Positions 26,610 to 36,363 of a DNA stretch of 64,000 nucleotides are shown piece after piece (within the stretch, counting starts at the first letter, position 1; each line of letters opens with the position of its first letter). The DNA lies in contig JBIKTM010000008.1 in the NCBI GenBank assembly GCA_044348085.1, positions 1-64,000 on the forward strand, given 5' to 3'. A program made the translations under genes and the position numbers. Below the pieces are notes generated by a model. The model saw nothing but the letters and a program-made list of their open reading frames with translations, did not search any database and was not told where the DNA came from. The stretch comes from Verrucolacustris sp044348085. GTDB taxonomy: Bacteria > Verrucomicrobiota > Verrucomicrobiia > Methylacidiphilales > Verrucolacustridaceae.

Positions 26610-29147
26610 CTACCTCCACTCATGCTTGGGATACTTCCTCGCCAACTCCCCTTTTAACTTCGGATACGTCTCTTTCCAAAACGATCCCAAATCCCTCGTC
26701 ACTTGCAACGGCCGCCGGTTCGGCCCCAGAATTTCCACCGTGACCTCCACCTTCCCATCCCCAATCCGCGGCGTCTTCTCCAACCCATACAACTCCTGAA
26801 TCCTGCCGGACACCACCGGCTCCCTCCCCTTTCCATATAGAACTTTCAAAAACTTCCCACCGGGCATTCCGATTCTGTCCGGTGCCAACTTTTCCAACCT
26901 CTTCATCCTTTCCTTGCCCAACCAAGCTTGGATCGACTCCAGTGCGCTTCTCTCATTCGCCTGCCGCCAAGTTAGACAACCCTCGCACTGCAACTCTAAA
27001 ACGAGCCTTTTCGCCTCCTCGTCCCACTCCGGCCACTCCTCCTGCCCTGCCCAACCCCTCACGACCTCCAAGCGCCCCAACAATCCCTCCGCTTCCGCAT
27101 TCCATCCAGGCCAAGCACACTTATTCTCCAGCACCGCCTGCGCCAAAACCGCCGCTGTCTCCGACCCCGCCTCCACATCCCTCTTTTTTTCCTCTAAGAC
27201 CAGATCCCGAAAACGTTTCTGCTCTACCTGATAAACCTTTCTGCCGTTCTCCTCAAAAATCAGACCGCTTCTCTCCGAGAAATCCTCCGGAAACATCTCC
27301 CGTAACCAACTCTCCTCCACCGCCGTAACCAACCCCAGAATCACCTCAACCTCTCCATCCGTCCTCCCGATCTCCTTCATCTCCGCAGCGAGAATCAAAG
27401 GCCGATCCCGCACAACACTCTCCCGCGCAATCGTCCCCCCCCGGCCTCCCGACAAACGACACCGCAATGTCCCCCCGTCTAATCGCCTGCCCAGATGATC
27501 GGAAAATCCCGCCAAGACACACTTCCTCAACTTTTCCCCAGTCGCCGGAGTCTCCTCCACCTTCAGCCCCATCCCCACAGAAACGCTTAACAACCGATCC
27601 CGCACCGACGCCGCTTCCCTCGCCGCACCACCATGAATCCCCATCCTTCCGCACGCTCCAGGATGAAACTTCTCCCTCTCCGCAAACCGCAGCGCCCTCA
27701 GCCATACGAACAGATCACTCTCCTCCTCCCCTTCCCATAGAATTTCCGCCCCCTCCCCCTTTCGTCCCGCCATCCTCTGCAAAAGTGGCCGTCCCGATAG
27801 AAGGGCAGCAATCCCTGTCGCCCCTCGCAGACACCCCAACGCCCCAGCTTCCATCAACATCCGTGCCAATCGCGGATGAACGGGCCAACCCGCCATTTTT
27901 TTCCCCGTCTCCGTCAACTCTCCCCCCACCCCTTTTGTCGCACCCAAATCGGCCAGCAACTTCTCCGCCCTTACCACGGAACTCTCCTCTGGTGCATCCA
28001 CCCAACGAAAATCCCGTAACCTCCCCGCCCCCGCCGCTGCCAAAACCAAAGCCACCTCCGCCAAATCTAACTTTCGGATCTCCGGTTCCTCCACCTTCGC
28101 CCGTTTCGACCAATCCATCTCCGTTTCCAATCTCACGCAAATCCCAGGGGCCGTCCGACCCGCTCTCCCCGCCCGCTGAGCCGCCGAGGCATGACTAATC
28201 CTCTCCACTAGTAACGTCTCCAACCCGCGCCTCGGATCGTACTTCGCCATCCGAGCCAACCCGCAATCCACCACCGCCTTGACCCCATCCAAAGTCAACG
28301 AGGTCTCTGCCACATTCGTAGCCACCACCACTTTCGGCCGATCATACTTCTGCAAAGCCGCATCCTGATCCTTCGGCGACATCTCTCCATGCAACGGCAA
28401 AACCACCGCTTCGGATCGACCCAACCTGGCCTCCAAATCCCTTCTCGCCCGGCTGATTTCATATCCGCCTGGTAGAAAAACCAGCACGTCCCCTTTCCCC
28501 GCTCGAATCAAACGCTCCGCCTCTCTCGCCGCTACCTCCGCCGCCCCCGATCCACTCAGATCCTCCCGATTCTTCAAATATTCGATCTCCACCGGAAATG
28601 TTCTTCCTTCCGAACGCAACACCTCTGCTCCAATCCGTTCCGCCAACTTCTCTGTTTCCAGAGTTGCCGACATCACGATGAGAATCAGATCCGGCCTCCC
28701 GGCCTCTTGCAGATTCAAAATCCTCCCCAACGTTAAATCTCCGTACAAATGCCTCTCGTGAAACTCATCACAAATCACTGCCTGCACCCCATCCAGCCGG
28801 GGCCTCGAAATCATCTGCCTGACCAACACCCCCTCGGTGACAAAACGGATTCGTGTCTCCTTCGAAGTTTGATCGTCCAACCGAATCGTATAGCCCACCT
28901 CTTTTCCCAACTCGCCCCCCCGCTCCTCCGCCACCCGTTTCGCCAGCATTCGAGCCGCAATCCGTCTGGGTTGTAATATGACCACCTGCCCACGGTCCCC
29001 TAAAAACCCTCCCTCCAGCAACATTTGCGGAATCTGGGTCGATTTTCCTGAACCCGTCGGTGCTTCGATCACAATCCGCTTTGTCCCTCCACGCAACGCC
29101 TTCCCCAACTTCTCCCGGATCTCCTCGATGGGTAAATTCGATGCCAT
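26610..29147 (-). CDS. hrpB: ATP-dependent helicase HrpB
   Basis: 845 residues from the ATG at 29147 (an adjacent GTG one codon earlier is also possible). DEAH-family helicase with Walker A APTGSGKST near residue 30, the DEAH-box variant DEFH in ICDEFHERHLYGDL, SAT motif in MSATLE, and RAGRAGRTAPGICVRL in the C-terminal core. The C-terminal HrpB domain, including the ITRDLGSFW-like segment near 810, is present. Full length for the family (about 820). Its cellular role is not fixed; a role in RNA metabolism is inferred. It is preceded by hldD in the same orientation. Confidence 0.94.
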   Translation of the reverse strand: MASNLPIEEIREKLGKALRGGTKRIVIEAPTGSGKSTQIPQMLLEGGFLGDRGQVVILQPRRIAARMLAKRVAEERGGELGKEVGYTIRLDDQTSKETRIRFVTEGVLVRQMISRPRLDGVQAVICDEFHERHLYGDLTLGRILNLQEAGRPDLILIVMSATLETEKLAERIGAEVLRSEGRTFPVEIEYLKNREDLSGSGAAEVAAREAERLIRAGKGDVLVFLPGGYEISRARRDLEARLGRSEAVVLPLHGEMSPKDQDAALQKYDRPKVVVATNVAETSLTLDGVKAVVDCGLARMAKYDPRRGLETLLVERISHASAAQRAGRAGRTAPGICVRLETEMDWSKRAKVEEPEIRKLDLAEVALVLAAAGAGRLRDFRWVDAPEESSVVRAEKLLADLGATKGVGGELTETGKKMAGWPVHPRLARMLMEAGALGCLRGATGIAALLSGRPLLQRMAGRKGEGAEILWEGEEESDLFVWLRALRFAEREKFHPGACGRMGIHGGAAREAASVRDRLLSVSVGMGLKVEETPATGEKLRKCVLAGFSDHLGRRLDGGTLRCRLSGGRGGTIARESVVRDRPLILAAEMKEIGRTDGEVEVILGLVTAVEESWLREMFPEDFSERSGLIFEENGRKVYQVEQKRFRDLVLEEKKRDVEAGSETAAVLAQAVLENKCAWPGWNAEAEGLLGRLEVVRGWAGQEEWPEWDEEAKRLVLELQCEGCLTWRQANERSALESIQAWLGKERMKRLEKLAPDRIGMPGGKFLKVLYGKGREPVVSGRIQELYGLEKTPRIGDGKVEVTVEILGPNRRPLQVTRDLGSFWKETYPKLKGELARKYPKHEWR

Positions 29148-29209
29148 CACTAAACCCTAGCGGAAAATCAAATCAAAGGGAGGACAGAGCCTTCCCAAAA
29201 ACGGAAATC

Positions 29210-30163
29210 TTACTTTTTCTTTTTCTTCGCGACCCGCCCACGTGTTAACCATCCCGACTCAAAGTAATCCTTAAGCCCCTGCTCTAAACTATACTTGGGC
29301 TGAATACCCAAATCCCTCTTCGTTGCCGACATGTCCGCCTCGGTGTGGGGTTGGTAAAAAGGATAAGGACACTCGAAATACTCCGGTTTCAACTTTGTCC
29401 CCAATACCCCGTTTAATCCCTCCACCATTTCGTTAAAACTTCTCGGCTGTCCCGACCCCGCGTTCCAAACCCCAGATTTCCCCGATTTCATCGCGGCAAT
29501 CGTGAACGCCACAATGTCCTTCACATAGACGAAATCCCGCTTCTGCTCCCCGCTCTTGAAAATTCTTGGGCGTTTCCCCAACAGCATCTGCCCCGCCAAG
29601 TGCCACGCCATGCTCGCCGGCACCCCTTTGTGCCCTTCACGCGGTCCGTACACATTAAAGTAACGCAACCCCCCGATTTTCCATGAGGGTTCCTCTTCTA
29701 AAACTTTTCGTGCCAGATTTTCCAACTGCACTTTGGAGAATGCATACGAATTGGCGGGAGCCAGCGGATCCCCCACCCGATTCACCCCCGCGCGAATCCC
29801 ATACGTCGCCGCACTCGTCGCGTACACAATCGGAGTTTTTTCAGGACGAAGATACTCCAGCAACCTCCGAAATCCCTCCACGTTGTCATGAGTCTGGATC
29901 TTCTGATCCTGCAACGTCGTGTCGGTAATCGAGGCTAAGTGAAACATCACATCCGGCCTTTTTCCCCGAAACTCAGCCTCCCAGTCCAATCGGGAGATGT
30001 CCGCCGCCACAAAATCCCCCCGATACCCCTCCAAATTCAAAAAGGACCCACTCCGAAAATCATCCAAAACCGTCAACGAAGCCCCAGGAAACTCCTCCTG
30101 TAACCGTAGGACAAGATTCGACCCGATAAACCCTCCCCCTCCTGTAACCCAGATATGCTTCAT
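29210..30163 (-). CDS. hldD: ADP-glycero-manno-heptose 6-epimerase (HldD-like)
   Basis: 317 residues, an extended SDR. The NAD(P) loop is GGGGFIGSN near residue 8. The SSAATYG-like catalytic segment reads ATSAATYGI, and the Tyr-Lys pair is in YAFSKVQLE. The block RYFNVYGPREGHKG and the KRDFVYVKD segment are characteristic of HldD. It epimerises ADP-D-glycero-heptose to ADP-L-glycero-heptose, a building block of LPS inner core. The partner HldE-type nucleotidyltransferase is at 48457-48930. The C-terminus ends in six lysines, an unusual extension. A PagL-like gene is divergent from it. Confidence 0.9.
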   Translation of the reverse strand: MKHIWVTGGGGFIGSNLVLRLQEEFPGASLTVLDDFRSGSFLNLEGYRGDFVAADISRLDWEAEFRGKRPDVMFHLASITDTTLQDQKIQTHDNVEGFRRLLEYLRPEKTPIVYATSAATYGIRAGVNRVGDPLAPANSYAFSKVQLENLARKVLEEEPSWKIGGLRYFNVYGPREGHKGVPASMAWHLAGQMLLGKRPRIFKSGEQKRDFVYVKDIVAFTIAAMKSGKSGVWNAGSGQPRSFNEMVEGLNGVLGTKLKPEYFECPYPFYQPHTEADMSATKRDLGIQPKYSLEQGLKDYFESGWLTRGRVAKKKKK

Positions 30164-30251
30164 AGTTTTTAAACTTATATAGATAGAAAGTTATTCCCAA
30201 ACAGAAAAATCGTGTCTAAATATAGGACAGATCCAACAATTTATTACATCT

Positions 30252-30947
30252 ATGCCACTAACCATGATCACTTTAAGACGCAAATCTGGAAGCAAAACTT
30301 CCTTGGTTTTAGCTCTTTTTTTAGCAACTTCTTGGTCATTAATAACAAGTTGTTGGTCTGGTGTAGCCGTCAAAGAGTCCACTGCTACCCCTTCCCCCGA
30401 AATATCTGACACCGATTCGATGCAAAAATCTCTTTTTGGCGAGGATGTAGTCAGCCTATCGGTAGAAACGGCCGGCCTCTTCTCCATTAATAACTCCAAT
30501 AATTACCGCTACCTTCCCCAACTCATTACGGTGGGATGGCAGTTGGACGAAATCGGAAATGAGGGATGGAACCGCGGGAACACCGAATTCCTCTTCAGCG
30601 GAATGTACGCCCCCGTAATCCACGGTCCCAATCCCTGGTTCACTGGTGGACTCTTTGGCCCGCGGTACAACTTTATCCAAGAAGGATGGCCCGTTGTCCC
30701 TTATCTCGAATCCAGGGTCGGCTTCATCTTTACCGATGCCACCGGCGCACCTAACTCCCAAGGACAGGACTTCTGCTTCAGCTTCACCATTGGAACAGGC
30801 GTTCGGATTCCCGTCATGCAACAGCTCTCGGTAAACCTCGGCATCCTTTACCAACACATATCCAACGGCGGTCTCTCCGAGCCGGATCATGATAATGTCG
30901 GTCTCGACTCCATCGGACCCACCCTCTCGGTCACCTGGGCGTTTTAA
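30252..30947 (+). CDS. PagL-like lipid A 3-O-deacylase
   Basis: 231 residues. An N-terminal signal peptide (about residues 14-34) has a Cys in TSC, so it may be a lipoprotein-type signal. The second half reads as an eight-strand beta-barrel with repeated alternating hydrophobic strands. The C-terminal block QHISNGG..SIGPTLSVTWAF matches the His-Ser catalytic region and closing strand of PagL-type deacylases, outer membrane enzymes that remove the 3-acyl chain of lipid A. An alternative start is four codons later. Divergent from hldD across an 88 bp AT-rich gap that probably holds promoters for both. Confidence 0.72.
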   Translation: MPLTMITLRRKSGSKTSLVLALFLATSWSLITSCWSGVAVKESTATPSPEISDTDSMQKSLFGEDVVSLSVETAGLFSINNSNNYRYLPQLITVGWQLDEIGNEGWNRGNTEFLFSGMYAPVIHGPNPWFTGGLFGPRYNFIQEGWPVVPYLESRVGFIFTDATGAPNSQGQDFCFSFTIGTGVRIPVMQQLSVNLGILYQHISNGGLSEPDHDNVGLDSIGPTLSVTWAF

Positions 30948-31071
30948 CTACGCCCCGCCCCCGAATCCTGAATACCAATGTCGGGCCGTCACCACGGTCC
31001 GCCCTCTCACCCCCACCGCCTCCCTCCAAAGCGGCACAACTCCCAACTTATTAACATATCACATGCTTTTT

Positions 31072-31100
31072 TTGAACTGACTGATAGTCAGTGATATAAA
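31072..31100 (+). promoter_or_regulatory. Strong promoter with embedded dyad (TetR-type operator)
   Basis: A TTGAAC -35 hexamer (31072-31077) and a TATAAA -10 hexamer (31095-31100) are separated by exactly 17 bp. That spacer is almost entirely a perfect palindrome, ACTGACT-GAT-AGTCAGT (31076-31092). The next gene, the ABC ATPase, starts at 31168. A dyad between the two hexamers would block polymerase when bound. The half-site length and spacing fit TetR-family operators. No TetR gene is in the window, so the repressor is elsewhere or the match is coincidental. Confidence 0.72.
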
Positions 31101-31167
31101 ATCTGTTTATTATTTTACTTTATGGCTTTCTTCAAAACTTATTCACTTATCACGTAGAGCCTTTTTT

Positions 31168-31833
31168 ATGCTCGAAACACGCGATCTTCATAAATCTTAC
31201 GAATCAGGCGAGGCTCGCGTAGATGCCTTGCGTGGCATCACCCTGAAAATTCTCCCTGGCGAAATCGTCGCTATCACCGGGCCCAGCGGCTGTGGAAAAA
31301 GCACTCTCCTGCATATCCTTGGAGCACTCGACACCCCCACCTCTGGCCAAGCTTACCTCGAAGGACATCCCCTCCACTCCCTTAACGACGATAAACTGAC
31401 CGCCCTCCGACGCCTTAAAATCGGCTTCGTTTTTCAATTCTTCCACCTCCTCCCCACCCTTACGGTCGAAGAAAATGTTCTCCTCCCCCTCCTCCTCTCC
31501 GGACGTGTGAACGCCTCGGCTCGTGACCGTGCCAACGATCTCCTTAAATCCGTCCAACTCGCCGACCGCTCTCACCATCGCCCCCACCAGCTTTCCGGTG
31601 GACAACTCCAGCGAGCCGCCCTCGCCCGTGCCCTCATCCACCAACCCTCGATTCTTCTCGCCGACGAACCCACCGGAAATCTCGACTCCGCCTCAAGCAC
31701 CATGGTCATCGATCTCATCACCCAACTCGCCCGAAAAGAAAAAACCACAGTCGTTCTCGTAACCCACAGCGAAGAAATTGCCCGAACCGCCGATCGCCGA
31801 GTCGCCCTCGTCGACGGTCGCATCCACTCCTGA
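31168..31833 (+). CDS. ABC transporter ATPase (LolD/MacB-like)
   Basis: 221 residues. Walker A is GPSGCGKST near residue 39; the Q-loop lies in FVFQFFHLLP; the signature is LSGGQLQRAALARAL; and Walker B is LLADEPTGNLDS, the LolD/MacB form. It powers an FtsX-type permease encoded 2 bp downstream. Genes of this type do not transport solutes across the inner membrane but move lipids or peptides mechanically from it. This is the first gene of a three-gene operon behind the 31072 promoter. Confidence 0.93.
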   Translation: MLETRDLHKSYESGEARVDALRGITLKILPGEIVAITGPSGCGKSTLLHILGALDTPTSGQAYLEGHPLHSLNDDKLTALRRLKIGFVFQFFHLLPTLTVEENVLLPLLLSGRVNASARDRANDLLKSVQLADRSHHRPHQLSGGQLQRAALARALIHQPSILLADEPTGNLDSASSTMVIDLITQLARKEKTTVVLVTHSEEIARTADRRVALVDGRIHS

Positions 31834-31835
31834 TC

Positions 31836-34415
31836 TTGAACTGGTTGACCACCCTCCGCGTCTTCCTTTCCCACGGGACCCGCGATTTTTTCCGACACAA
31901 AACTCTATCCCTACTCAACCTCCTTGCCCTCGCAGTTGGCGTCGCCGCCATCGTCGCGATTCAAACCGTCAACGAAACTGCCCTCCGCTCATTCCGAGCC
32001 TCTCTCGACCTCGTCGCCGGCCGGCCCGACTTCACAATCGAAGGGCAAGGCTTCCGCCTTCCTGAAAAACTCATCCCTCTACTCAGGAACGATCCCGCCG
32101 TCCGCGAAGTTACCCCCACACTCTCTCTTGTCGCTTCCCTCCCCAATCACCCAGGGGAATTCCTTCATCTCATCGGCGTCGACCCCTTTTCGAATAGCGA
32201 ACTGGTGACCTACCGCCTAGAAGACGCCCTCCGCTCCCCCACCGACGCCATCGCCTTCGTTTCCGAACCCAACACCATCGCCCTCACCCGATCCCTCGCC
32301 AACCGTCTCCACCTTCAACCCGGCGACTCCATCCGCGCTGTCTCCGCCGGCCATCAAGCCAACCTCCGGGTCCGCTTCCTTCTCGAACCTTCCCCCGACC
32401 TCCTGGGAGCCGATGATCACCTCGCCATCGCTGATATCGCCACCGTTCAGTCCGCCTTTGGACTCTCAGGCCAAGTCGACCGCATCGAAGCCCTTCTTCA
32501 ACCCGATGCGTCGGGAAAAATTGCCGCAGCTCGCTCCTCACTTCTCGAACGACTTACACCCCACCTTCCCGCCCACGCCCGAGCGGGTTCCCCCGAACGC
32601 CGTGGCCAAGAAGTCGAAAAAATGCTCGGTGCATTTCAACTCAACCTCACAGCCCTCTCTCTCATCGCTCTCGTCGTCGGCATGTTCCTCGTCACCAATA
32701 CCGTCGCCGCCAATGTGGTTCGACGCCGATCCGAAATCGGCCTTCTGCGCTCTCTCGGGCTTACCCAAAACTCCGTTGTCTTTCTTCTCGTCGCCGAATC
32801 CCTTCTCCTCGGCTTACTCGGTTCCGTAATCGGGATTCTTCTCGGCCTTCAAGTCGCCCGAACTCTCCTTCAATCCGTAGCTTCAACGGTCACCTCCCAC
32901 TACGTTCTTCTCTCCATGCAGGATATTATGGTGAATCCATGGAGTCTTCTCGCTGCGGGCCTCGCAGGACTCCTCGCCGCGGGATTCGCTGCATGGTGGC
33001 CCGCCCGCCAAGCCTCTCTCGTCTCTCCCGTCGATGCCCTTCTACCCGGGAACTCCGCCGATCGCGCCTCCTCCCCACAATCCCACTTCCTTCGAGCCTC
33101 ACTTCTCTGTTTTTTCCTCACCCTCCTCTTCTCTGCCATCGCCCTTTATGCCCGGATTCCACGGACCGGGTTTCTTGCCGCACTTAGCATTCTTCTCGCC
33201 GCCGCGTTCCTCGCTCCCGCCCTTGCACGACTTCTGTCTCTCGTTCCTTCTCTGCCCTTCTCCTTCACGATCCTTGCCCGCTCCACCTTCTCCCGTGGTC
33301 TTCACCGACACGGCCTCGCTGCCGCCGCACTCTCCGTCGCCGTCGCAATGGCTATCGGCGTCACCATCATGGTTCACAGTTTTCGTGCCACCGTCGATCA
33401 GTGGATCGGAGAAAGCATCAAAGCCGACCTCTTTATCGCTCCCTCCACGAACCTCATCGCAGGAGCACTCGAACCCCTCGACCCCGAAGCTGAAACCCTC
33501 GCCCTCGCCACCCCTGGAGTCCGCGCCGTCGGCACCTACCGCGAAGTCCGCCTCTTCCTCAATGGAACCCCCGCCAAACTCGCCGCCTGCCGACTCGAAA
33601 TCCTTCGCGTCTACAATCCTTTGACTTTTCTTTCCACCCTCCCGGGGGATCCCTACGAACTTTGCCAAAAGGGCGACTACGCCATCATCTCGGAAAACTT
33701 CGCCCGCCGTCGCCGACTCAAAGCCGGCGATACGGTCTCCCTTCCCACTCCGACAGGAACTCATCTGCTCCAAGTGGCCGCCATCTTCCGAGATTATACT
33801 TCCGAATCAGGCCTCCTTCTTCTCGACCGCTCCACCTACCGCCGACTAACCCAAGACCAGGGCCTGACCAGCCTCGCCATTCATCTTGAATCCGGCGTCT
33901 CTCCCCAAACCGTCGGCGACTCCCTCCGGGAACAGCTCCGCCCCCGTGGCGAATTCCTCGTCTACTCGCAGGCCGGACTTAGGAACGAAGCCCTTCGGAT
34001 CTTCGACCGCTCCTTTGCTGTCACCGCCCTCCTCCGCACTCTTGCCATTGCGGTCGCCGCCCTCGGCGTCACCCTCTCCCTCACCGCCCTCGGAATTGAG
34101 CGCACCCGCGAAATCGGAATCCTCCGCGCGACAGGCGCCTCCCGGGGACAAATTCTTCGGACAATCATGACCGAGTCCGCCTACCTTGGTACCACTGGGA
34201 TTCTCCTCGGCCTCGTCACCGGTTTTGCCGTTGCCCTCATCTTGATGCAGGTCATCAACCGCGCTTTCTTCGGATGGACCATCGACTGGCACACCCCTTA
34301 CCCCTCTCTCGTGGGAATTGTCATCGGAATGATGGTTGCCTGCTTGTTGGCCTCTCTTCCCCCCGCATGGCACGCCTCCCGTCTCTCCCCAGCCGAAGCC
34401 CTACGCTCCGAATGA
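31836..34415 (+). CDS. FtsX-family ABC permease, two-module
   Basis: 859 residues, TTG start two bases after the ATPase stop. Two FtsX-like modules are visible, each with a soluble periplasmic domain between membrane helices: an N-terminal helix near residue 25, three helices at about 270-390, more helices near 430-500, and a C-terminal set near 730-850. It thus combines what are two permeases in AttF/AttG-like systems. It works with the preceding ATPase, and the following gene encodes a secreted lipocalin-like partner with a stop-start overlap. The cargo is unknown, possibly a lipid. Confidence 0.88.
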   Translation: MNWLTTLRVFLSHGTRDFFRHKTLSLLNLLALAVGVAAIVAIQTVNETALRSFRASLDLVAGRPDFTIEGQGFRLPEKLIPLLRNDPAVREVTPTLSLVASLPNHPGEFLHLIGVDPFSNSELVTYRLEDALRSPTDAIAFVSEPNTIALTRSLANRLHLQPGDSIRAVSAGHQANLRVRFLLEPSPDLLGADDHLAIADIATVQSAFGLSGQVDRIEALLQPDASGKIAAARSSLLERLTPHLPAHARAGSPERRGQEVEKMLGAFQLNLTALSLIALVVGMFLVTNTVAANVVRRRSEIGLLRSLGLTQNSVVFLLVAESLLLGLLGSVIGILLGLQVARTLLQSVASTVTSHYVLLSMQDIMVNPWSLLAAGLAGLLAAGFAAWWPARQASLVSPVDALLPGNSADRASSPQSHFLRASLLCFFLTLLFSAIALYARIPRTGFLAALSILLAAAFLAPALARLLSLVPSLPFSFTILARSTFSRGLHRHGLAAAALSVAVAMAIGVTIMVHSFRATVDQWIGESIKADLFIAPSTNLIAGALEPLDPEAETLALATPGVRAVGTYREVRLFLNGTPAKLAACRLEILRVYNPLTFLSTLPGDPYELCQKGDYAIISENFARRRRLKAGDTVSLPTPTGTHLLQVAAIFRDYTSESGLLLLDRSTYRRLTQDQGLTSLAIHLESGVSPQTVGDSLREQLRPRGEFLVYSQAGLRNEALRIFDRSFAVTALLRTLAIAVAALGVTLSLTALGIERTREIGILRATGASRGQILRTIMTESAYLGTTGILLGLVTGFAVALILMQVINRAFFGWTIDWHTPYPSLVGIVIGMMVACLLASLPPAWHASRLSPAEALRSE

Positions 34416-35515
34416 AAAAACTTCTCCCCATTCTCCTCTTTTTCCTCACAACCTTTGGACTCCATGCGGCCGATCTTTGGGCTCGCGCAATGAAGCCATG
34501 GTCCTGGTCTTTCCCACGCGATCACGGAGCTCACCCAGAATTCAAAACCGAATGGTGGTATCTCACTGGAAACCTCGACGATGAAAACGGAAACCCCTAC
34601 GGCTACGAACTCACCTTCTTCCGCCATGGGCTTCAACCTGTCGCCACCCAACCTGACTCCGCTTGGTCGATTCGTGACATCTCTTTTGCCCATCTCGCCA
34701 TCACGGATGTTCGCTCTCGCCGCTTTCTTTTTTCCGAAAAACTCAGCCGAGGCGCACTCGGAGAGGTAGAGATTTCGCAAAAAGACATGCAGGTCCGGAT
34801 CGCCGACTGGACCCTCCAGAGAAAACCTGACTCGACTCTCACCATGTCCGCCTCCGATCCCACCACAGGAATCGGACTCAATCTTACGGCTACCCCCCTG
34901 AAACCTCTCACCTTCCAAGGTGAAAAAGGCTTAAGCCGAAAATCTGCCACTCCCGGCAACGCCAGCCACTACTACTCCTTCACCCGCCTCCAAACCACGG
35001 GCCAACTCGAACTCAGTGGCAAAAAAATTCCGGTCAAAGGACTCTCCTGGTTCGATCACGAATTCTCCACCTCTGCTCTCGGCGAAGATCAGGAAGGTTG
35101 GGACTGGTTCTGTCTCCAGTTCGATTCGGGCGATGAACTGATGCTCTATCGGATGCGCAACCCCGGCAATCGAACCGATCCCGCCTCCTCCGGAACCTGG
35201 ATTCCTGCCCGTGGCCCCTCCCTCCCTCTTAAGTCATCCGAGTTTACCATCACTCCCATCGACGAGTGGAAGACCGCCAGCGGAGCCACGTATCCATCAG
35301 GTTGGAAAATTTCCATTCCTTCTCTTGATCTCACAGGGGAAGTCCAACCACTTCTTCTCGATCAAGAACTTCAACTCAAACGAACCGCAAAGATCCGTTA
35401 CTGGGAAGGAGCATGTCGCTTCGCCGGAACCCGGCAGGGAAAATCTTTGTCCGGTCGCGGCTATACCGAACTCACCGGTTACGCCGCCCCTATCGGTCAG
35501 GGAATGAAGGAATAG
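34412..35515 (+). CDS. Secreted AttH/CrtC-like lipocalin-domain protein
   Basis: 367 residues from the ATG at 34412, which overlaps the permease stop (ATGA); an earlier in-frame start lies inside that gene. MKKLLPILLFFLTTFGLHA is a signal peptide. FKTEWWYLTGNLDDENG and GLSWFDHEFSTS are features of the CrtC/hydroxyneurosporene-synthase-like (COG5621) family, which includes AttH of Agrobacterium, encoded beside an ABC transporter in the same way. The domain consists of two lipocalin-like barrels. Function is unknown; lipid handling is inferred from the fold and the FtsX-type partner. Confidence 0.86.
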   Translation: MKKLLPILLFFLTTFGLHAADLWARAMKPWSWSFPRDHGAHPEFKTEWWYLTGNLDDENGNPYGYELTFFRHGLQPVATQPDSAWSIRDISFAHLAITDVRSRRFLFSEKLSRGALGEVEISQKDMQVRIADWTLQRKPDSTLTMSASDPTTGIGLNLTATPLKPLTFQGEKGLSRKSATPGNASHYYSFTRLQTTGQLELSGKKIPVKGLSWFDHEFSTSALGEDQEGWDWFCLQFDSGDELMLYRMRNPGNRTDPASSGTWIPARGPSLPLKSSEFTITPIDEWKTASGATYPSGWKISIPSLDLTGEVQPLLLDQELQLKRTAKIRYWEGACRFAGTRQGKSLSGRGYTELTGYAAPIGQGMKE

Positions 35516-35517
35516 GA

Positions 35518-36306
35518 CTATTTAACTAAGACCAACCAAATCAGCCCCAGACCAATCCGATACCACCCAAACGGATTGAATGTTTTCGTTCGCACATATC
35601 CCAGTAACCACCGAACGACGAAATAAGCCGTGACCGCGGAAACGGCGAAACCCAAACCCAGATGCATCCACTCCTCTTGAGGCGGAACTCCCTCTGCCTT
35701 CAGTTGCCGGAAAAAACTCAGCCCGCACGCCGCCAGTAAAGTGGGAACCCCCAGTAGAAAAGAAAAGTCCGCCGCCGCCGATCTCGATAAACCCCCAAAC
35801 ATCCCCGCCAAAATCGTCACACCCGAACGGGAAGTTCCCGGAAACACTGCCGCCAGCATCTGAGAAGCTCCGATGACCAAGGCTGTTGCCCATCCAGGAT
35901 TTTCATGCCCCTGATGCCGCTTCAGCCAGGCCTCCGCCCCAAGGATCACTCCACCACCCACCATCAAAGTCCAGGCAATCACTCTTGGATCTTCGGGAAG
36001 CTTGAGCCCCATCTTGGCCGCCACCAACCCCAGACCGGCTGTTAAACAAAATGCTCCCCCCAGTTTCATCAGATAACTTTTCCCAACTCTCCCCATCTCC
36101 CCTGTCACCATCGCTCTCAACCTAGGCGCATAAATCAAAAGGACCGCCAACAATGCCCCCGATTGAATCCCCACATTAAAAAGTTCCGTCCGCTTTACCT
36201 CAAACCAGTGCTCTACCAACAGAAGATGCCCCGTAGAGGAAATCGGCAGGAATTCGGTCACTCCCTCGACCACTCCCAACAAAATCGTCATCAGCCATTC
36301 GCTCAT
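35518..36306 (-). CDS. uppP: Undecaprenyl-diphosphate phosphatase (BacA/UppP)
   Basis: 262 residues, the usual size. Eight membrane segments with the catalytic blocks GVTEFLPISSTGHLLL near residue 15 and PGTSRSGVTI near 155. The enzyme dephosphorylates undecaprenyl diphosphate to recycle the carrier for peptidoglycan and O-antigen. It is convergent with the ABC operon, stops 2 bp apart, and divergent from the RRM gene. There is no room for a terminator between the converging genes. Confidence 0.96.
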   Translation of the reverse strand: MSEWLMTILLGVVEGVTEFLPISSTGHLLLVEHWFEVKRTELFNVGIQSGALLAVLLIYAPRLRAMVTGEMGRVGKSYLMKLGGAFCLTAGLGLVAAKMGLKLPEDPRVIAWTLMVGGGVILGAEAWLKRHQGHENPGWATALVIGASQMLAAVFPGTSRSGVTILAGMFGGLSRSAAADFSFLLGVPTLLAACGLSFFRQLKAEGVPPQEEWMHLGLGFAVSAVTAYFVVRWLLGYVRTKTFNPFGWYRIGLGLIWLVLVK

Positions 36307-36363
36307 TTCCCCTTTGTATCAGCTATTTCCACAAGCAAAAGGGATGAAAATAAGAAGTTGGCA

